A stretch of DNA of 64,000 nt from Rhizobium chutanense (GCF_002531935.1 NZ_NWSV01000002.1:310001-374000), one strand, 5' to 3'. Positions 7,355-16,515 are shown, counted from the first letter of the stretch. The notes: a model not told the origin generated them from the sequence alone. Translations and numbers: made by a program.

Positions 7355-8521
7355 ATGCCCCTCGCCCTTTTCGTCCTTGCCTTGAGCTCTTTTGCGATAG
7401 GCACAACGGAATTCGTCATCATGGGTCTGCTGCCGGAAGTCGCGGCCGATCTTTCGGCGACCATCCCGCAAGCCGGATGGCTGGTCACCGGCTATGCGCT
7501 GGCAGTTGCGATCGGCGCGCCCGTCATGGCCATTTCCACGGCAAAGCTGAAGCGCCGCACCGCCCTGATCGCGCTGATGGCCTTCTTCATCGCCGGCAAC
7601 CTGCTTTGCGCTCTGGCGAGCGATTACTGGGTGCTGATGATCGCCCGCATCGTGACCGCGCTCTGCCACGGCGCCTTCTTCGGCATCGGCTCGGTCGTCG
7701 CCGCCGGACTGGTCGCCGAAGACCGCAAAGCCCGCGCCGTCGCGCTGATGTTTACCGGACTGACACTCGCCAATGTCCTCGGCGTGCCGCTCGGCACCGC
7801 GATCGGCCAGGCTTATGGCTGGCGCGCCACCTTCGGCGTCGTCACCGTCATCGGCATCGTCACCATAGCAGGCCTGATCGCCATCCTGCCCAGGGATAAG
7901 CAGCAGGAAAACGGCAGCATCCTGCGCGAGATCGCGGCACTGAGGAATGGCGGCCTTTGGCTGGCGCTCTCCACGACCGTCTTCTTCGCCGCCTCGATGT
8001 TCGCCCTCTTCACCTATATCGCGCCGCTCTTGCGTGAGGTCACCGGCGTTTCGCCTGAGGGAGTCACCTGGACGCTGTTCCTGATCGGCCTCGGCCTGAC
8101 CGTCGGCAATCTCGTCGGCGGCAAACTTGCCGATTGGCGCCTCGGCGTCACACTTGCCGGCGTCTTCGCCGCGATCGCCGTCACCTCGCTTGCCTTCAGC
8201 TATACGAGCCGCTTCTTCATCCCGGCCGAGATCACCCTCTTCCTCTGGGCGACGTCAAGCTTTGCCGCCGTGCCGGCGCTTCAGGTCGGCGTCGTCGGCT
8301 TCGGCAAGGACGCCCCGAATCTTGTCTCCACGATCAATATCGGCGCCTTCAACACCGGCAATGCGCTCGGCGCCTGGGCAGGCGGCCTGGTCATCGATGC
8401 CGGCTTCGATCTCACCCGCGTCCCACTCACCGCAGCCCTGATGGCCCTGATCGGCCTCGGTGCTACGGCGCTCACCTATCTCTCCGCCAGGGGCCGGGCC
8501 GCCCTCGCCCCTGCCGAGTGA
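7355..8521 (+). CDS. MFS drug/metabolite exporter (DHA1, AraJ-like)
   Basis: Twelve-helix major facilitator transporter of the inner membrane, 388 residues. The N-terminus LALSSFAIGTTEFVIMGLLPEVAADL is the typical helix 1 of the AraJ/YdhP branch, followed by the motif-A-like loop STAKLKRRTALI between helices 2 and 3. The start at 7355 is one base after the ArsR stop codon, so translation is probably coupled. Given the ArsR regulator upstream and the flavin reductase downstream, export of a toxic organic compound is the best guess; the substrate cannot be read. Confidence 0.88.
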   Translation: MPLALFVLALSSFAIGTTEFVIMGLLPEVAADLSATIPQAGWLVTGYALAVAIGAPVMAISTAKLKRRTALIALMAFFIAGNLLCALASDYWVLMIARIVTALCHGAFFGIGSVVAAGLVAEDRKARAVALMFTGLTLANVLGVPLGTAIGQAYGWRATFGVVTVIGIVTIAGLIAILPRDKQQENGSILREIAALRNGGLWLALSTTVFFAASMFALFTYIAPLLREVTGVSPEGVTWTLFLIGLGLTVGNLVGGKLADWRLGVTLAGVFAAIAVTSLAFSYTSRFFIPAEITLFLWATSSFAAVPALQVGVVGFGKDAPNLVSTINIGAFNTGNALGAWAGGLVIDAGFDLTRVPLTAALMALIGLGATALTYLSARGRAALAPAE

Positions 8522-8546
8522 TCCTCCCGCAAAAGAAAGGACCATC

Positions 8547-9671
8547 ATGGCCAAGCTTTTCGAACCCACCAAGGTTGGCGACATCGCAGTCAAGAACCGC
8601 ATCGTCATGGCGCCGCTCACCCGCAACCGCTCGCCGGGCGCGATCCCGAACGACCTCAATGTCGAATACTACCGCCAGCGCGCCACCGCGGGCCTGATCA
8701 TCACCGAAGCGACCCCGATCACCCATCAGGGCCAGGGTTATGCCAACGTGCCTGGTCTCTATAGCAAGGAAGCGCTCGACGGCTGGAAGCGCGTGACCGA
8801 TGCCGTTCACACCGCCGGCGGCAAGATCGTCGTCCAGATGTGGCATGTCGGCCGTATCTCGCACACGACGCTGCAGCCGGACGGCGGCAAGCCGGTCTCC
8901 TCGACCAACCGCACCGCCAAGTCCAAGACCTATCTGGTCAATGCCGACGGCAGCGGCAGCTTTGCCGATACGTCGGAGCCGCGTGCGCTCGAAACGGCCG
9001 AAATTCCCGGCATCATCGATGATTACCGCAAGGCCGCCCGCGCCGCGATCGATGCCGGTTTCGACGGCGTCGAAATCCACGGCGCCAACGGCTACCTGCT
9101 CGATCAGTTCATGCGCGACGGCATCAACGACCGAACCGACCGCTATGGCGGCTCGATCGAAAACCGTGCGCGCCTGACTTTCGAGGTCGTCGATGCCGTG
9201 GTGAAGGAAATCGGCGCCGGCCGCAGCGCAATCCGCATCTCGCCGGTCACGCCGTCGAACGATAGCTACGATTCCAACCCGCAGGCGACCTTCACCCACG
9301 TCGTCGAGAGGCTGGCCAAATACGACCTTGCCTATATCCACATCGTCGAAGGCCAGACCGGCGGCGAGCGCGATTACAAGCAGGGCGACAACCCCTCCTT
9401 CGACTATAAGGCGCTGCGCCAAGCCTATGAAAAGGCCGGCGGCAAGGCCAACTGGATGGTCAACAACGGCTATGACCGCGATCTCGCGATCGACGCCGCC
9501 GAAAGCGGCCGCGCCGATCTCGTCGCCTTCGGCAAGCCCTTCATCGCCAATCCCGATCTCGTCGAACGGCTGGCGAAGAACCTGCCGCTCAACACGCCCG
9601 ACCAGTCGACCTTCTACGGCGGCACCGCCAAGGGCTATGTCGACTATCCCACTCTTGAAAAGGTCGCCTGA
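8547..9671 (+). CDS. Old Yellow Enzyme family alkene reductase (NemA-like)
   Basis: FMN-dependent, NAD(P)H-using reductase of 374 residues that reduces activated alkenes, N-ethylmaleimide or nitro compounds. TIM-barrel hallmarks in order: LFEPTKVGDIAVKNRIVMAPLTRNRS, then VQMWHVGRISH, the substrate/FMN site EIHGANGYLLDQF with its His and Asn, RYGGSIENRARL, and the C-terminal phosphate-binding AFGKPFIANPDLVERL. The ATG at 8547 follows AAAGGA. Position as third gene of the ArsR-MFS operon, 25 bases behind the exporter, suggests joint detoxification of an electrophile: chemical reduction plus export. Confidence 0.92.
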   Translation: MAKLFEPTKVGDIAVKNRIVMAPLTRNRSPGAIPNDLNVEYYRQRATAGLIITEATPITHQGQGYANVPGLYSKEALDGWKRVTDAVHTAGGKIVVQMWHVGRISHTTLQPDGGKPVSSTNRTAKSKTYLVNADGSGSFADTSEPRALETAEIPGIIDDYRKAARAAIDAGFDGVEIHGANGYLLDQFMRDGINDRTDRYGGSIENRARLTFEVVDAVVKEIGAGRSAIRISPVTPSNDSYDSNPQATFTHVVERLAKYDLAYIHIVEGQTGGERDYKQGDNPSFDYKALRQAYEKAGGKANWMVNNGYDRDLAIDAAESGRADLVAFGKPFIANPDLVERLAKNLPLNTPDQSTFYGGTAKGYVDYPTLEKVA

Positions 9672-9690
9672 GTCTTTCGATAGGAACGAC

Positions 9691-9716
9691 GAAATCCCGC
9701 CGAAAGGCGGGATTTC
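9691..9716 (+). terminator. Hairpin terminator after OYE reductase
   Basis: An 11-bp stem GAAATCCCGCC/GGCGGGATTTC with a GAAA loop, 20 bases after the reductase stop. The trailing T tract is short (the stem's own TTT only). Confidence 0.7.
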
Positions 9717-9744
9717 TGCATTCAGTATCCCTATATAGAACGCC

Positions 9745-10545
9745 ATGTTCGCTCCCTATCTCGATCGCTGGTCGCTCATTTCGGACGGCGAGCCCATCAT
9801 CACCCATTCGAGCCGCCTGCTGCCGGTCCTCTGGCAGAAGAGGCCTGCCATGTTGAAGGTCGCCACCGATATCGACGAGCGATATGGCGCGCTGCTGATG
9901 CAATGGTGGGACGGCGACGGCGCAGCGCATGTCTATGCCCACGAGGGCGAGGCCGTATTGCTGGAACGGGCAACCGGCAAACGCTCGCTGCTTGCCATGG
10001 CGATGGACGGCGAAGATGACGAAGCGAGCCGCATCCTCTGCCGCACCGCGGCACGGCTGCATGCACCGCGCCAAAAACCGATTCCCGATCCCATCCCCCT
10101 CAGTCGCTGGTTCCGCGATCTCGAACCGGCCGCCGGCAGATATGGCGGCACGCTTGCCGATTGCTCGGCTGTCGCCAATGCCCTGCTTGCCGATCCGCGC
10201 GACCTCGCCGTCCTCCACGGCGACATCCATCACGGCAACATCCTCGATTTCGAGGCGCGCGGCTGGCTGGCGATCGATCCGAAGCGGCTCCATGGCGAGC
10301 GCGGCTTCGATTTCGCCAATATCTTCGCCAACGAGGAACTGCCTGTTATCACCGACCCCGCTCGCTTCCGCCGCCAGCTCACCATCGTCTCTGCCGAGGC
10401 CCGGCTCGAGCCAAAGCGGCTGCTGCAATGGATCGCCGCCTATTCCGGCCTTTCCGCCGCCTGGTTCCTCGGCGATCCCAAGATCGAGCAGGCCGAGACC
10501 GCTTTGACGGTCGCGCGGATCGCGCTGGCCGAGCTTCAGATCTAA
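9745..10545 (+). CDS. Aminoglycoside/hydroxyurea phosphotransferase, APH(6)-like
   Basis: Kinase-fold protein of 266 residues related to streptomycin 6-kinases. The catalytic loop VLHGDIHHGNILDF (Asp and Asn of the HxDxxxxN pattern) and the metal-binding LAIDPKRLHGERGFDFANIF are intact; the N-terminal lobe is short (PAMLKVATDIDE with the ATP lysine). Chromosomal family members often act on unknown small molecules, so resistance is possible but not shown. It stands alone between a terminator and the LacI-type gene. The start ATG lacks a clear ribosome site. Confidence 0.82.
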   Translation: MFAPYLDRWSLISDGEPIITHSSRLLPVLWQKRPAMLKVATDIDERYGALLMQWWDGDGAAHVYAHEGEAVLLERATGKRSLLAMAMDGEDDEASRILCRTAARLHAPRQKPIPDPIPLSRWFRDLEPAAGRYGGTLADCSAVANALLADPRDLAVLHGDIHHGNILDFEARGWLAIDPKRLHGERGFDFANIFANEELPVITDPARFRRQLTIVSAEARLEPKRLLQWIAAYSGLSAAWFLGDPKIEQAETALTVARIALAELQI

Positions 10546-10570
10546 ACGATTGCCAATTCAAGGCCCCAAA

Positions 10571-10586
10571 TGATGTTCGCACCTCA
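10571..10586. promoter_or_regulatory. Third LacI-type operator-like site
   Basis: TGATGTTCGCACCTCA matches 14 of 16 positions of the operator dyad TGAGGTGCGCACCTCA found upstream of the LacI-type gene. It lies 34 bases beyond the 3' end of that gene and about 1.16 kb from the main operator, a geometry suited to looping. Confidence 0.4.
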
Positions 10587-10619
10587 AGAGAAGATCTCCC
10601 TGGCCACGGACTGCTTCCT

Positions 10620-11642
10620 CTAGAGATTTTCCTTGAGAAGGACCTCGATCCTGATTCTCTCTTGTTCAGCCAGCGGCTCCCGCGCATCGGTGCGAGCCCG
10701 CATGATGCGGATTGCACTTCGCACCGCGTGCCCGGGATCTTGTGCAATCACGGCATCGATGCGGTCGTCGCGCAAGGCTTCCTCACTGAACGGCGTACGC
10801 TCATGGGCGACCACCGCGAGGTTGACGAGGTCGACTTTTGCAGCGGTTGCCGAAAGCGGAATGCGCGCCTCCGAACTCAGAACATAAACGGCAATGATAT
10901 CCTTGTTGTTTTCGAGCATGCGCCCGATGATCTCATTCGCGCGCCGTTCGTCCGCATGCGTCTCTATCGAAGGAAGAGCCCTCAGGAACGGGAATCGTTC
11001 ATTAATTATGGTATCGAAACCGTGCCGGCGTTGGATGCTGTCGAGCGATTGCATCGTCTCTGCGACAACCATCACCTTGCCCGGCTTCCGGCAGGCAAAT
11101 GTGCCGATCAGCTTTCCGGCGGTCGCCCCAGCCGCAAAATTGTCCACGCCGACGAAATCGGCCGCGGGAAGCTTTTCCTGGCCGGACAGAAACTGCACAA
11201 CCCTGATGTTTCGTTCGAGCAGTCGCGCCACGGCATCGCGCACCTGGGGCGACTCCGGAGCCATCAAAGCAACCCCGTCGAGCTCTTCCTCACCTATTCC
11301 GGCAAGATACTTCGCCACCCCATGCGCGTCGTCGGTGGGGATCTGAACATAATCGATATCGGTGAGATCGCCCTTGAGGGCTTGCCCCAACTCCCTCACC
11401 CGCCGCAAAAGCTCGCGAAGATAAAGATCGCCTGACTTGGGCAGGACGAATCTGAACCGATAGCTTTTGTTGCGCGCCAGGCTTACAGCCGCCGGGTTGC
11501 GAATAAAGCCAATCCGTTCAATGGCTTCGTGGACGCTATGAACAGCTTTCCTGCTCACGTTCGGGCGGTCGTTCAAGACGCGATCGACGGTCGCGAGGCT
11601 GACGCCGGCGGCTTCCGCAAGATCTTTTGCCGTTGGCCGCAT
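10620..11642 (-). CDS. LacI family transcriptional regulator of the polyol ABC operon
   Basis: Repressor of 340 residues. The N-terminal helix-turn-helix and hinge helix read PTAKDLAEAAGVSLATVDRVLNDRPNVSRKA, followed by a periplasmic-binding-like sugar domain. The ATG at 11642 follows AGGAG by five bases; an upstream ATG at 11672 has none. It is divergent from the ABC importer and dihydroxyacetone kinase genes, and two operator copies lie in the shared 265-base region, so it almost certainly controls that operon and itself. The inducer is unknown; a polyol, triose or tetrose related to the kinase substrate is the reasonable guess. Confidence 0.9.
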   Translation of the reverse strand: MRPTAKDLAEAAGVSLATVDRVLNDRPNVSRKAVHSVHEAIERIGFIRNPAAVSLARNKSYRFRFVLPKSGDLYLRELLRRVRELGQALKGDLTDIDYVQIPTDDAHGVAKYLAGIGEEELDGVALMAPESPQVRDAVARLLERNIRVVQFLSGQEKLPAADFVGVDNFAAGATAGKLIGTFACRKPGKVMVVAETMQSLDSIQRRHGFDTIINERFPFLRALPSIETHADERRANEIIGRMLENNKDIIAVYVLSSEARIPLSATAAKVDLVNLAVVAHERTPFSEEALRDDRIDAVIAQDPGHAVRSAIRIMRARTDAREPLAEQERIRIEVLLKENL

Positions 11643-11704
11643 AGAGGCTCCTGATGCGATTTGGACGTTCACGTTTCTCTCAAAAAAACAAAAAATGCAA
11701 GAAT

Positions 11705-11758
11705 TGAAGTGCGCACCTCAAAATTTGCTTGCACTGAGGTGCGCACCTCAGTTATGAA
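11705..11758 (+). promoter_or_regulatory. Double operator and promoter of the ABC/DHA-kinase operon
   Basis: The perfect 18-base palindrome CTGAGGTGCGCACCTCAG (11734-11751) fills the spacer between -35 TTGCAC (11729-11734) and -10 TATGAA (11753-11758). A second copy TGAAGTGCGCACCTCA (11705-11720) lies with its centre 30 bases upstream, about three helical turns. The central CG and dyad form are typical of LacI-family operators. Confidence 0.75.
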
Positions 11759-11907
11759 TTGTTTACGGCGGCCTTTACGGCCAGGCCGGAAAGGACAGTC
11801 GATAAAACTCAGGTCGCGGCGCGCCCTGCATATGCGCCCTCGCCGCAACAGTTTTTCACTTGCCCCTCTCGATGGAGGTCGGGAGGCTCAACGGGAGGAT
11901 CCCAGTC

Positions 11908-13242
11908 ATGAAGTCTCTTTTGACGAACTCGGCACTGGCTGCCGGGATGTATATTGCCGTGTCCGCAGGTACGGCTTCGCATGCCCAGGCCGCAGACCTC
12001 ACGCTCTGCTGGGCGGCATGGGATCCTGCCAACGCGCTGGTTGAACTCAGCAAGGATTTCGAAGCCAAAAGCGGCAACAAGATGCATTACGAATTCGTGC
12101 CCTGGCCGAACTTCGCCGACCGCATGCTCAATGAACTGAATTCCGGCGGAAAGCTCTGCGACCTGCTGATCGGCGACAGCCAGTGGATCGGCGGCGCCGC
12201 CGAGAACAGCCAGTACGTCAAGCTCAACGATTTCTTCGACAAGGAAGGAATCAAGATGGAGGATTTCATTCCGGCGACCGTCGTCGGATATGCCGAGTGG
12301 CCGAAGAACTCGCCAAACTACTGGGCGCTGCCGGCCTTCGGCGACGTGGTCGGATGGACCTACCGCAAGGACTGGTTCTCACGTCCCGAGCTTCAGGCCG
12401 AATTCAAGAAGAAATACGGCCGGGATCTCGGGATTCCGAAGACCTGGGACGAACTGACCGACATCGCCCAGTTCTTCCAGGGGCGTGAAATCGACGGCAA
12501 GAAGGTCTATGGCGCGGCGATCTACACGGAGCGGGGCTCCGAAGGCATCACCATGGGCGCCATGAATGCGCTCTACAGCTACGGCTTCGAATATCAGAAC
12601 CCGAAGAAGCCCTACGATCTCGAAGGTTTCGTCAACTCACCGGATGCCGTTGCAGGGCTTGAAGAATACAAAAAGCTCTACGATTGCTGCACGCCACCCG
12701 GCCATTCCGACGCCTACATGACCCAGGACGTCGACGCCTATAAATCAGGCCAGGTCGCATTGCAGATGAACTTCACCTTCACCTGGCCGGGGATCAACGC
12801 CGATGGCAATGTCGGCGGCGACAAGTCTGGCTACTTCCCCAATCCCGCCGGCCCGAAGGGCGTGCAGTTTGCCCAGCTCGGCGGCCAGGGCATTTCCGTC
12901 GTCGCGGCCTCCGACAAACAGCAGGAAGCACTCGACTACATCAAGTGGTTCGGGCAACCCGAAATCCAGCAGAAATGGTGGAAGCTCGGCGGCTATTCGG
13001 CGCTCCGGGCGGTCGTGGAAGACTCGAGCTTCGCTTCCAGCCAGCCCTATGCCAAGCCGTTCCTCGATTCCATGGCGATCGTGAAGGACTTCTGGGCCGA
13101 ACCTGCCTACGCCTCTCTCCTCCAGGCATCGCAGAAACGCTTCCACGACTATGTGGTCGCAAACCAGGGCAGCGCAAAAGATGCTCTCGACGGTCTCGTG
13201 AAGGACTGGAAGGACGTCTTCGAGGACGACGGAAAATACTGA
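11908..13242 (+). CDS. ABC transporter extracellular sugar/polyol-binding protein
   Basis: Periplasmic family-1 solute-binding protein of 444 residues. A cleavable signal peptide (MKSLLTNSALAAGMYIAVSA, cleavage after SHAQA) precedes the mature domain, which is rich in tryptophan and tyrosine as usual for carbohydrate or polyol binders. The ATG at 11908 follows GGGAGGA at a spacing of about nine. It is the first gene of the six-gene importer operon. AbcR sRNAs typically target mRNAs of such binding proteins, but no pairing was tested. Confidence 0.9.
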   Translation: MKSLLTNSALAAGMYIAVSAGTASHAQAADLTLCWAAWDPANALVELSKDFEAKSGNKMHYEFVPWPNFADRMLNELNSGGKLCDLLIGDSQWIGGAAENSQYVKLNDFFDKEGIKMEDFIPATVVGYAEWPKNSPNYWALPAFGDVVGWTYRKDWFSRPELQAEFKKKYGRDLGIPKTWDELTDIAQFFQGREIDGKKVYGAAIYTERGSEGITMGAMNALYSYGFEYQNPKKPYDLEGFVNSPDAVAGLEEYKKLYDCCTPPGHSDAYMTQDVDAYKSGQVALQMNFTFTWPGINADGNVGGDKSGYFPNPAGPKGVQFAQLGGQGISVVAASDKQQEALDYIKWFGQPEIQQKWWKLGGYSALRAVVEDSSFASSQPYAKPFLDSMAIVKDFWAEPAYASLLQASQKRFHDYVVANQGSAKDALDGLVKDWKDVFEDDGKY

Positions 13243-13276
13243 CGCTTACGCCTGCCTCCTCCCAGCAGTGAGCGTC
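13241..13276 (+). other. Intercistronic stem-loop after the binding-protein gene
   Basis: GACGCTTAC (13241-13249) pairs with GTGAGCGTC (13268-13276) with one G-T wobble, starting at the binding-protein stop codon and without a T tract. Such hairpins commonly stabilise the upstream message and give more binding protein than permease. Confidence 0.45.
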
Positions 13277-13343
13277 GCGCAGGGCTAGCCATGTGGACCG
13301 AGCCGGCCCTGCACACCACCATTTTCATGCCAAGGAGACGAAC

Positions 13344-14291
13344 ATGCTCCATTCACCGATCGATCGGGTCGCCAGCGCGACTCCGCCCGCAATCGCGGCC
13401 CGCGTCAGAGGCCTGTCCGATCGCGCCCTCGCCTGGCTCTTCGTAGCACCCTCGATCGTGTTGCTGCTCGCCATCAACATCTTTCCATTGATCTGGACGA
13501 TCAGGCTCAGTTTCACGAATTTTAGGGTGAACCGGCCCAACGCGCCGATCGAGTTCGTTGGTTTGCGGAACTACATCAACATCCTGACGGATAACGATAT
13601 TTGGCAGAGCATGCAGGCCACCGCTCATTTCCTGATCTGGACCATCGTGCTGCAGGTGCTGATCGGCTTTTCGCTCTCCTATCTGATCAACAAGAAGTTC
13701 CGCGGCAACGATCTTTGGACGACAATCATCGTGCTTCCGATGATGCTGAGCCCGGCGGTCGTCGGCAACTTCTGGACCTTCCTCTACCAGCCGCAAATCG
13801 GCCTGTTCAACTACGTGGTCGGCTTCCTCACAGGGAACGACCCTTCCAGCTTCTCGATGATCGCGAGCACCTCGCTGGCGCCGTGGGCCATCGTCATCGT
13901 GGACACCTGGATGTGGACGCCCTTCGTGATGTTGATTTGCCTTGCGGGACTGCGCTCCATCCCAGACAGCATCTATGAGGCGGCCGAATGCGACCGTGCC
14001 AGCAAGTGGCGACAGTTCTGGACCATCACCATCCCGATGGTGCTGCCCTTCCTGATGCTGGCCGTCCTCTTCCGCGGCATCGAGAATTTCAAGATGTTCG
14101 ACCTCGTGGTTCAACTGACCGGCGGCGGCCCGGGATCGATCACCGAACTGACTTCGATCAATTTGAAGCGCGCCGCTTTCGAGCAATGGCGAACCGGTTA
14201 CGCATCCGCCTACGCCGTCATTCTTTTCGTCACCGTCTTTGGCCTTGCGTCGATCTACGTCAAAGCCCTGAACAAGGTGAAACAACGATGA
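13344..14291 (+). CDS. ABC transporter permease (MalF/UgpA type)
   Basis: Inner-membrane subunit of 315 residues with six predicted helices. It starts with the first helix WLFVAPSIVLLLAINIFPLIW and has the EAA loop EAAECDRASKWRQFWTITIPMVLP, which docks to an ATPase. The ATG at 13344 follows AAGGAG. The stop overlaps the next start as ATGA (14288-14291), so the two permeases are translationally coupled. Confidence 0.92.
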   Translation: MLHSPIDRVASATPPAIAARVRGLSDRALAWLFVAPSIVLLLAINIFPLIWTIRLSFTNFRVNRPNAPIEFVGLRNYINILTDNDIWQSMQATAHFLIWTIVLQVLIGFSLSYLINKKFRGNDLWTTIIVLPMMLSPAVVGNFWTFLYQPQIGLFNYVVGFLTGNDPSSFSMIASTSLAPWAIVIVDTWMWTPFVMLICLAGLRSIPDSIYEAAECDRASKWRQFWTITIPMVLPFLMLAVLFRGIENFKMFDLVVQLTGGGPGSITELTSINLKRAAFEQWRTGYASAYAVILFVTVFGLASIYVKALNKVKQR

Positions 14292-15229
14292 GCAGCTATT
14301 CCGTAACCGAACCATCAGGGCGTCAGAAGTGGGTTGCCGGTATTCTGGTCGTCTTCTACGCCGTCGTCACCCTTCTTCCGCTGCTGTGGATCATCGGGAC
14401 CGGTTTCAAATCCCCCGAGGATGCAATCGCCTACCCGCCCAAAATGGTGTTCCAGCCGACGGTCGAGGGATATGTCAACCTCTTTACGACCCGGACCCGC
14501 GTGCCTGAGGATCAACTCAAGGCGCTTGGGGAGCCGACGACCTGGTATGATAAACTTGTCCGTAAAGAGGGCGTTGTCATTACCGGCGCTTCGCGCTTTG
14601 CCGAGCGCTTCTATAATTCGGTGATCATCGGATTTGGCTCGACCGTCCTGTGCATCACGCTGGGTACGGCGGCAGCCTATGCCTTCTCGCGGTTCAAGGT
14701 GCCCTTGAAGGACGACCTTCTCTTCTTCATTCTTTCGACGCGTATGATGCCGCCGATCGCCGTCGCGATCCCGATCTTCCTGATGTTTCGATCGCTTGGC
14801 CTCAGCGATACGCATGCCGGCATGATCCTCCTCTACACCGCCGTCAACCTGTCTCTCTCGGTTTGGCTGCTCAAGGGCTTCATCGACGAAATCCCGATCG
14901 AATATGAAGAGGCGGCACTGATCGACGGCTACACGCGCTTCCAGGCCTTCTACAAGGTCGTGCTGCCCCAAGCCGTCACCGGCATCGCATCGACCGCGAT
15001 CTTCTGCCTGATCTTCGCATGGAACGAGTACGCCTTTGCAGTGCTGCTCACGTCAGGCAATGCCCAGACGGCGCCGCCGTTCATCCCAACGATCATCGGC
15101 GTCAGCGGCCAGGACTGGCCCGCCGTCGCCGCCGGCGCCACCATCTTCCTGGTTCCGGTCATGGTCTTCACGATCCTGCTTCGCAAACATCTCCTGCGCG
15201 GCATTACCTTCGGAGCGGTACGCAAATGA
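14288..15229 (+). CDS. ABC transporter permease (MalG/UgpE type)
   Basis: Second membrane subunit, 313 residues. It has the N-terminal helix VAGILVVFYAVVTLLPLLWI and EAA loop EEAALIDGYTRFQAFYKVVLPQ, and ends RKHLLRGITFGAVRK, characteristic of the MalG side. A charged insert of about 40 residues (RTRVPEDQLKALGEP) lies between helix 1 and the permease core, as in polyol-type importers. It overlaps both neighbours: the upstream permease by 4 bases and the small membrane protein by 4 bases. Confidence 0.92.
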   Translation: MSSYSVTEPSGRQKWVAGILVVFYAVVTLLPLLWIIGTGFKSPEDAIAYPPKMVFQPTVEGYVNLFTTRTRVPEDQLKALGEPTTWYDKLVRKEGVVITGASRFAERFYNSVIIGFGSTVLCITLGTAAAYAFSRFKVPLKDDLLFFILSTRMMPPIAVAIPIFLMFRSLGLSDTHAGMILLYTAVNLSLSVWLLKGFIDEIPIEYEEAALIDGYTRFQAFYKVVLPQAVTGIASTAIFCLIFAWNEYAFAVLLTSGNAQTAPPFIPTIIGVSGQDWPAVAAGATIFLVPVMVFTILLRKHLLRGITFGAVRK

Positions 15230-15414
15230 CGACGTTTCTCAATCGGTTATTTCGCCTGCGCCGCGATGCATGGGAAATGGTGGCGTCGATCCTGATCGCG
15301 CTCGGCGTCGTCATGCTGATGCAGCCCCTGTCGCTGTCGCTCTACTCCTACTCTTTCATCGTGACGCTTGTGGGCACAGTGATGTTCGTCGTCGTCAGCC
15401 ATTTCCCGGAGTGA
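15226..15414 (+). CDS. Small two-helix membrane protein of the ABC operon
   Basis: A 62-residue protein with a basic N-terminus (NRLFRLRRDAWE) and two hydrophobic segments, VASILIALGVVMLMQ and SYSFIVTLVGTVMFVVV. It overlaps the permease stop by 4 bases (ATGA) and ends 3 bases before the first ATPase, so it is clearly part of the operon. The R. leguminosarum glycerol importer GlpSTPQUV also has two ATPases plus a small membrane protein (GlpU), and this looks like an analogous accessory subunit. No function can be assigned. Confidence 0.75.
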   Translation: MTTFLNRLFRLRRDAWEMVASILIALGVVMLMQPLSLSLYSYSFIVTLVGTVMFVVVSHFPE

Positions 15415-15417
15415 CGC

Positions 15418-16515
15418 ATGGCACAGATCAGAATTCAGAATGTGCGCAAGGATTTCGGAGCCTTCAACGCGGTGAAGGCTTCCACCTTCACCGTCGAGGA
15501 CGGCGAATTCTTCATGCTTCTCGGCCCGTCCGGATGCGGCAAGACGACGACGCTGCGGATGATGGCCGGACTTGAGCTTCCAACCAGCGGTGAAATCTAC
15601 ATCGGCGGCGAAGAGGTGGGGATGAAGAGGGCGAGCGAGCGCGACATCGCGTTCGTTTTCCAGATGTTCGCTCTCTATCCCCACATGAACGTCCGTAAGA
15701 ACATTTCCTATCCCTTGGTAAGCCAGGGAATGAGAAAGACCGAGGTCAGGGCGCGCGTCGCGGAAGTCGCGAAGATCCTGAAGATCGAGAACATCCTCGA
15801 TAAGCCGGTCGGCGGCCTTTCCGGCGGCGATCGGCAGCGCGTCGCGCTCGGTCGCGCCATCGTGCGCAATCCGAAGGCCTTCCTCATGGACGAGCCGCTC
15901 GGCGCTCTCGACGCCGAGTTCCGCGAACATATGGCGGAAGAATTGCGGGCGCTGCATGATCGCATGGGCGCCACCACCGTCTATGTGACCCATGACCAGA
16001 TGGAAGCCATGCAGATGGGCGACAAGATCGTGGTGATGAACCATGGGGTCGTGGAGCAATTCGGCAAGCCCCAGCAGATTTACGACTGGCCGGCGACGAA
16101 GTTCGTCGCAAAGTTCATCGGCTCGCCACCAATGAATTTTCTCGAATTCGAGGGCTCGATCAAAGCCGGCGGCGACCAGGTCAGCCTCTCCGGAAACGTG
16201 GTGAAGGTGCCGGTCTCCCGCGACGAACGTTTCGGCAAACTCGCCTTGGGCGTGAGACCCGAACATATCAGGTTCAGCGACGATTCGGCCTATCGCGGGC
16301 GAGTGATTGCCGTCGAATATCTCGGCACGACGCAGATCGTCACGATCGAAACCGCCCACGGTGAGATCAAGGCCCGCACCCCATCCAATCAATCCGCACG
16401 CGTCGAGGAACTGATCGGCCTGGACTTCGATTCCAGAAACCTGACGATTTTCGACTCTGCGACCGGAAACGCGCTTGTTTCCGAGGCCAACGAAGGAGTG
16501 TTGCGCCGTGGCTGA
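15418..16515 (+). CDS. ABC transporter ATP-binding protein 1 (MalK/UgpC type)
   Basis: Cytoplasmic ATPase of 365 residues: Walker A GPSGCGKTT, Q loop FVFQMFALYPHM, signature LSGGDRQRVALGRA, Walker B FLMDEPLGALDA, switch His in YVTHDQMEAM, then a C-terminal TOBE regulatory domain. It starts 3 bases after the small membrane gene. The next gene is a second, clearly different ATPase, so the importer probably uses an ATPase heterodimer, as in GlpST. Confidence 0.93.
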   Translation: MAQIRIQNVRKDFGAFNAVKASTFTVEDGEFFMLLGPSGCGKTTTLRMMAGLELPTSGEIYIGGEEVGMKRASERDIAFVFQMFALYPHMNVRKNISYPLVSQGMRKTEVRARVAEVAKILKIENILDKPVGGLSGGDRQRVALGRAIVRNPKAFLMDEPLGALDAEFREHMAEELRALHDRMGATTVYVTHDQMEAMQMGDKIVVMNHGVVEQFGKPQQIYDWPATKFVAKFIGSPPMNFLEFEGSIKAGGDQVSLSGNVVKVPVSRDERFGKLALGVRPEHIRFSDDSAYRGRVIAVEYLGTTQIVTIETAHGEIKARTPSNQSARVEELIGLDFDSRNLTIFDSATGNALVSEANEGVLRRG

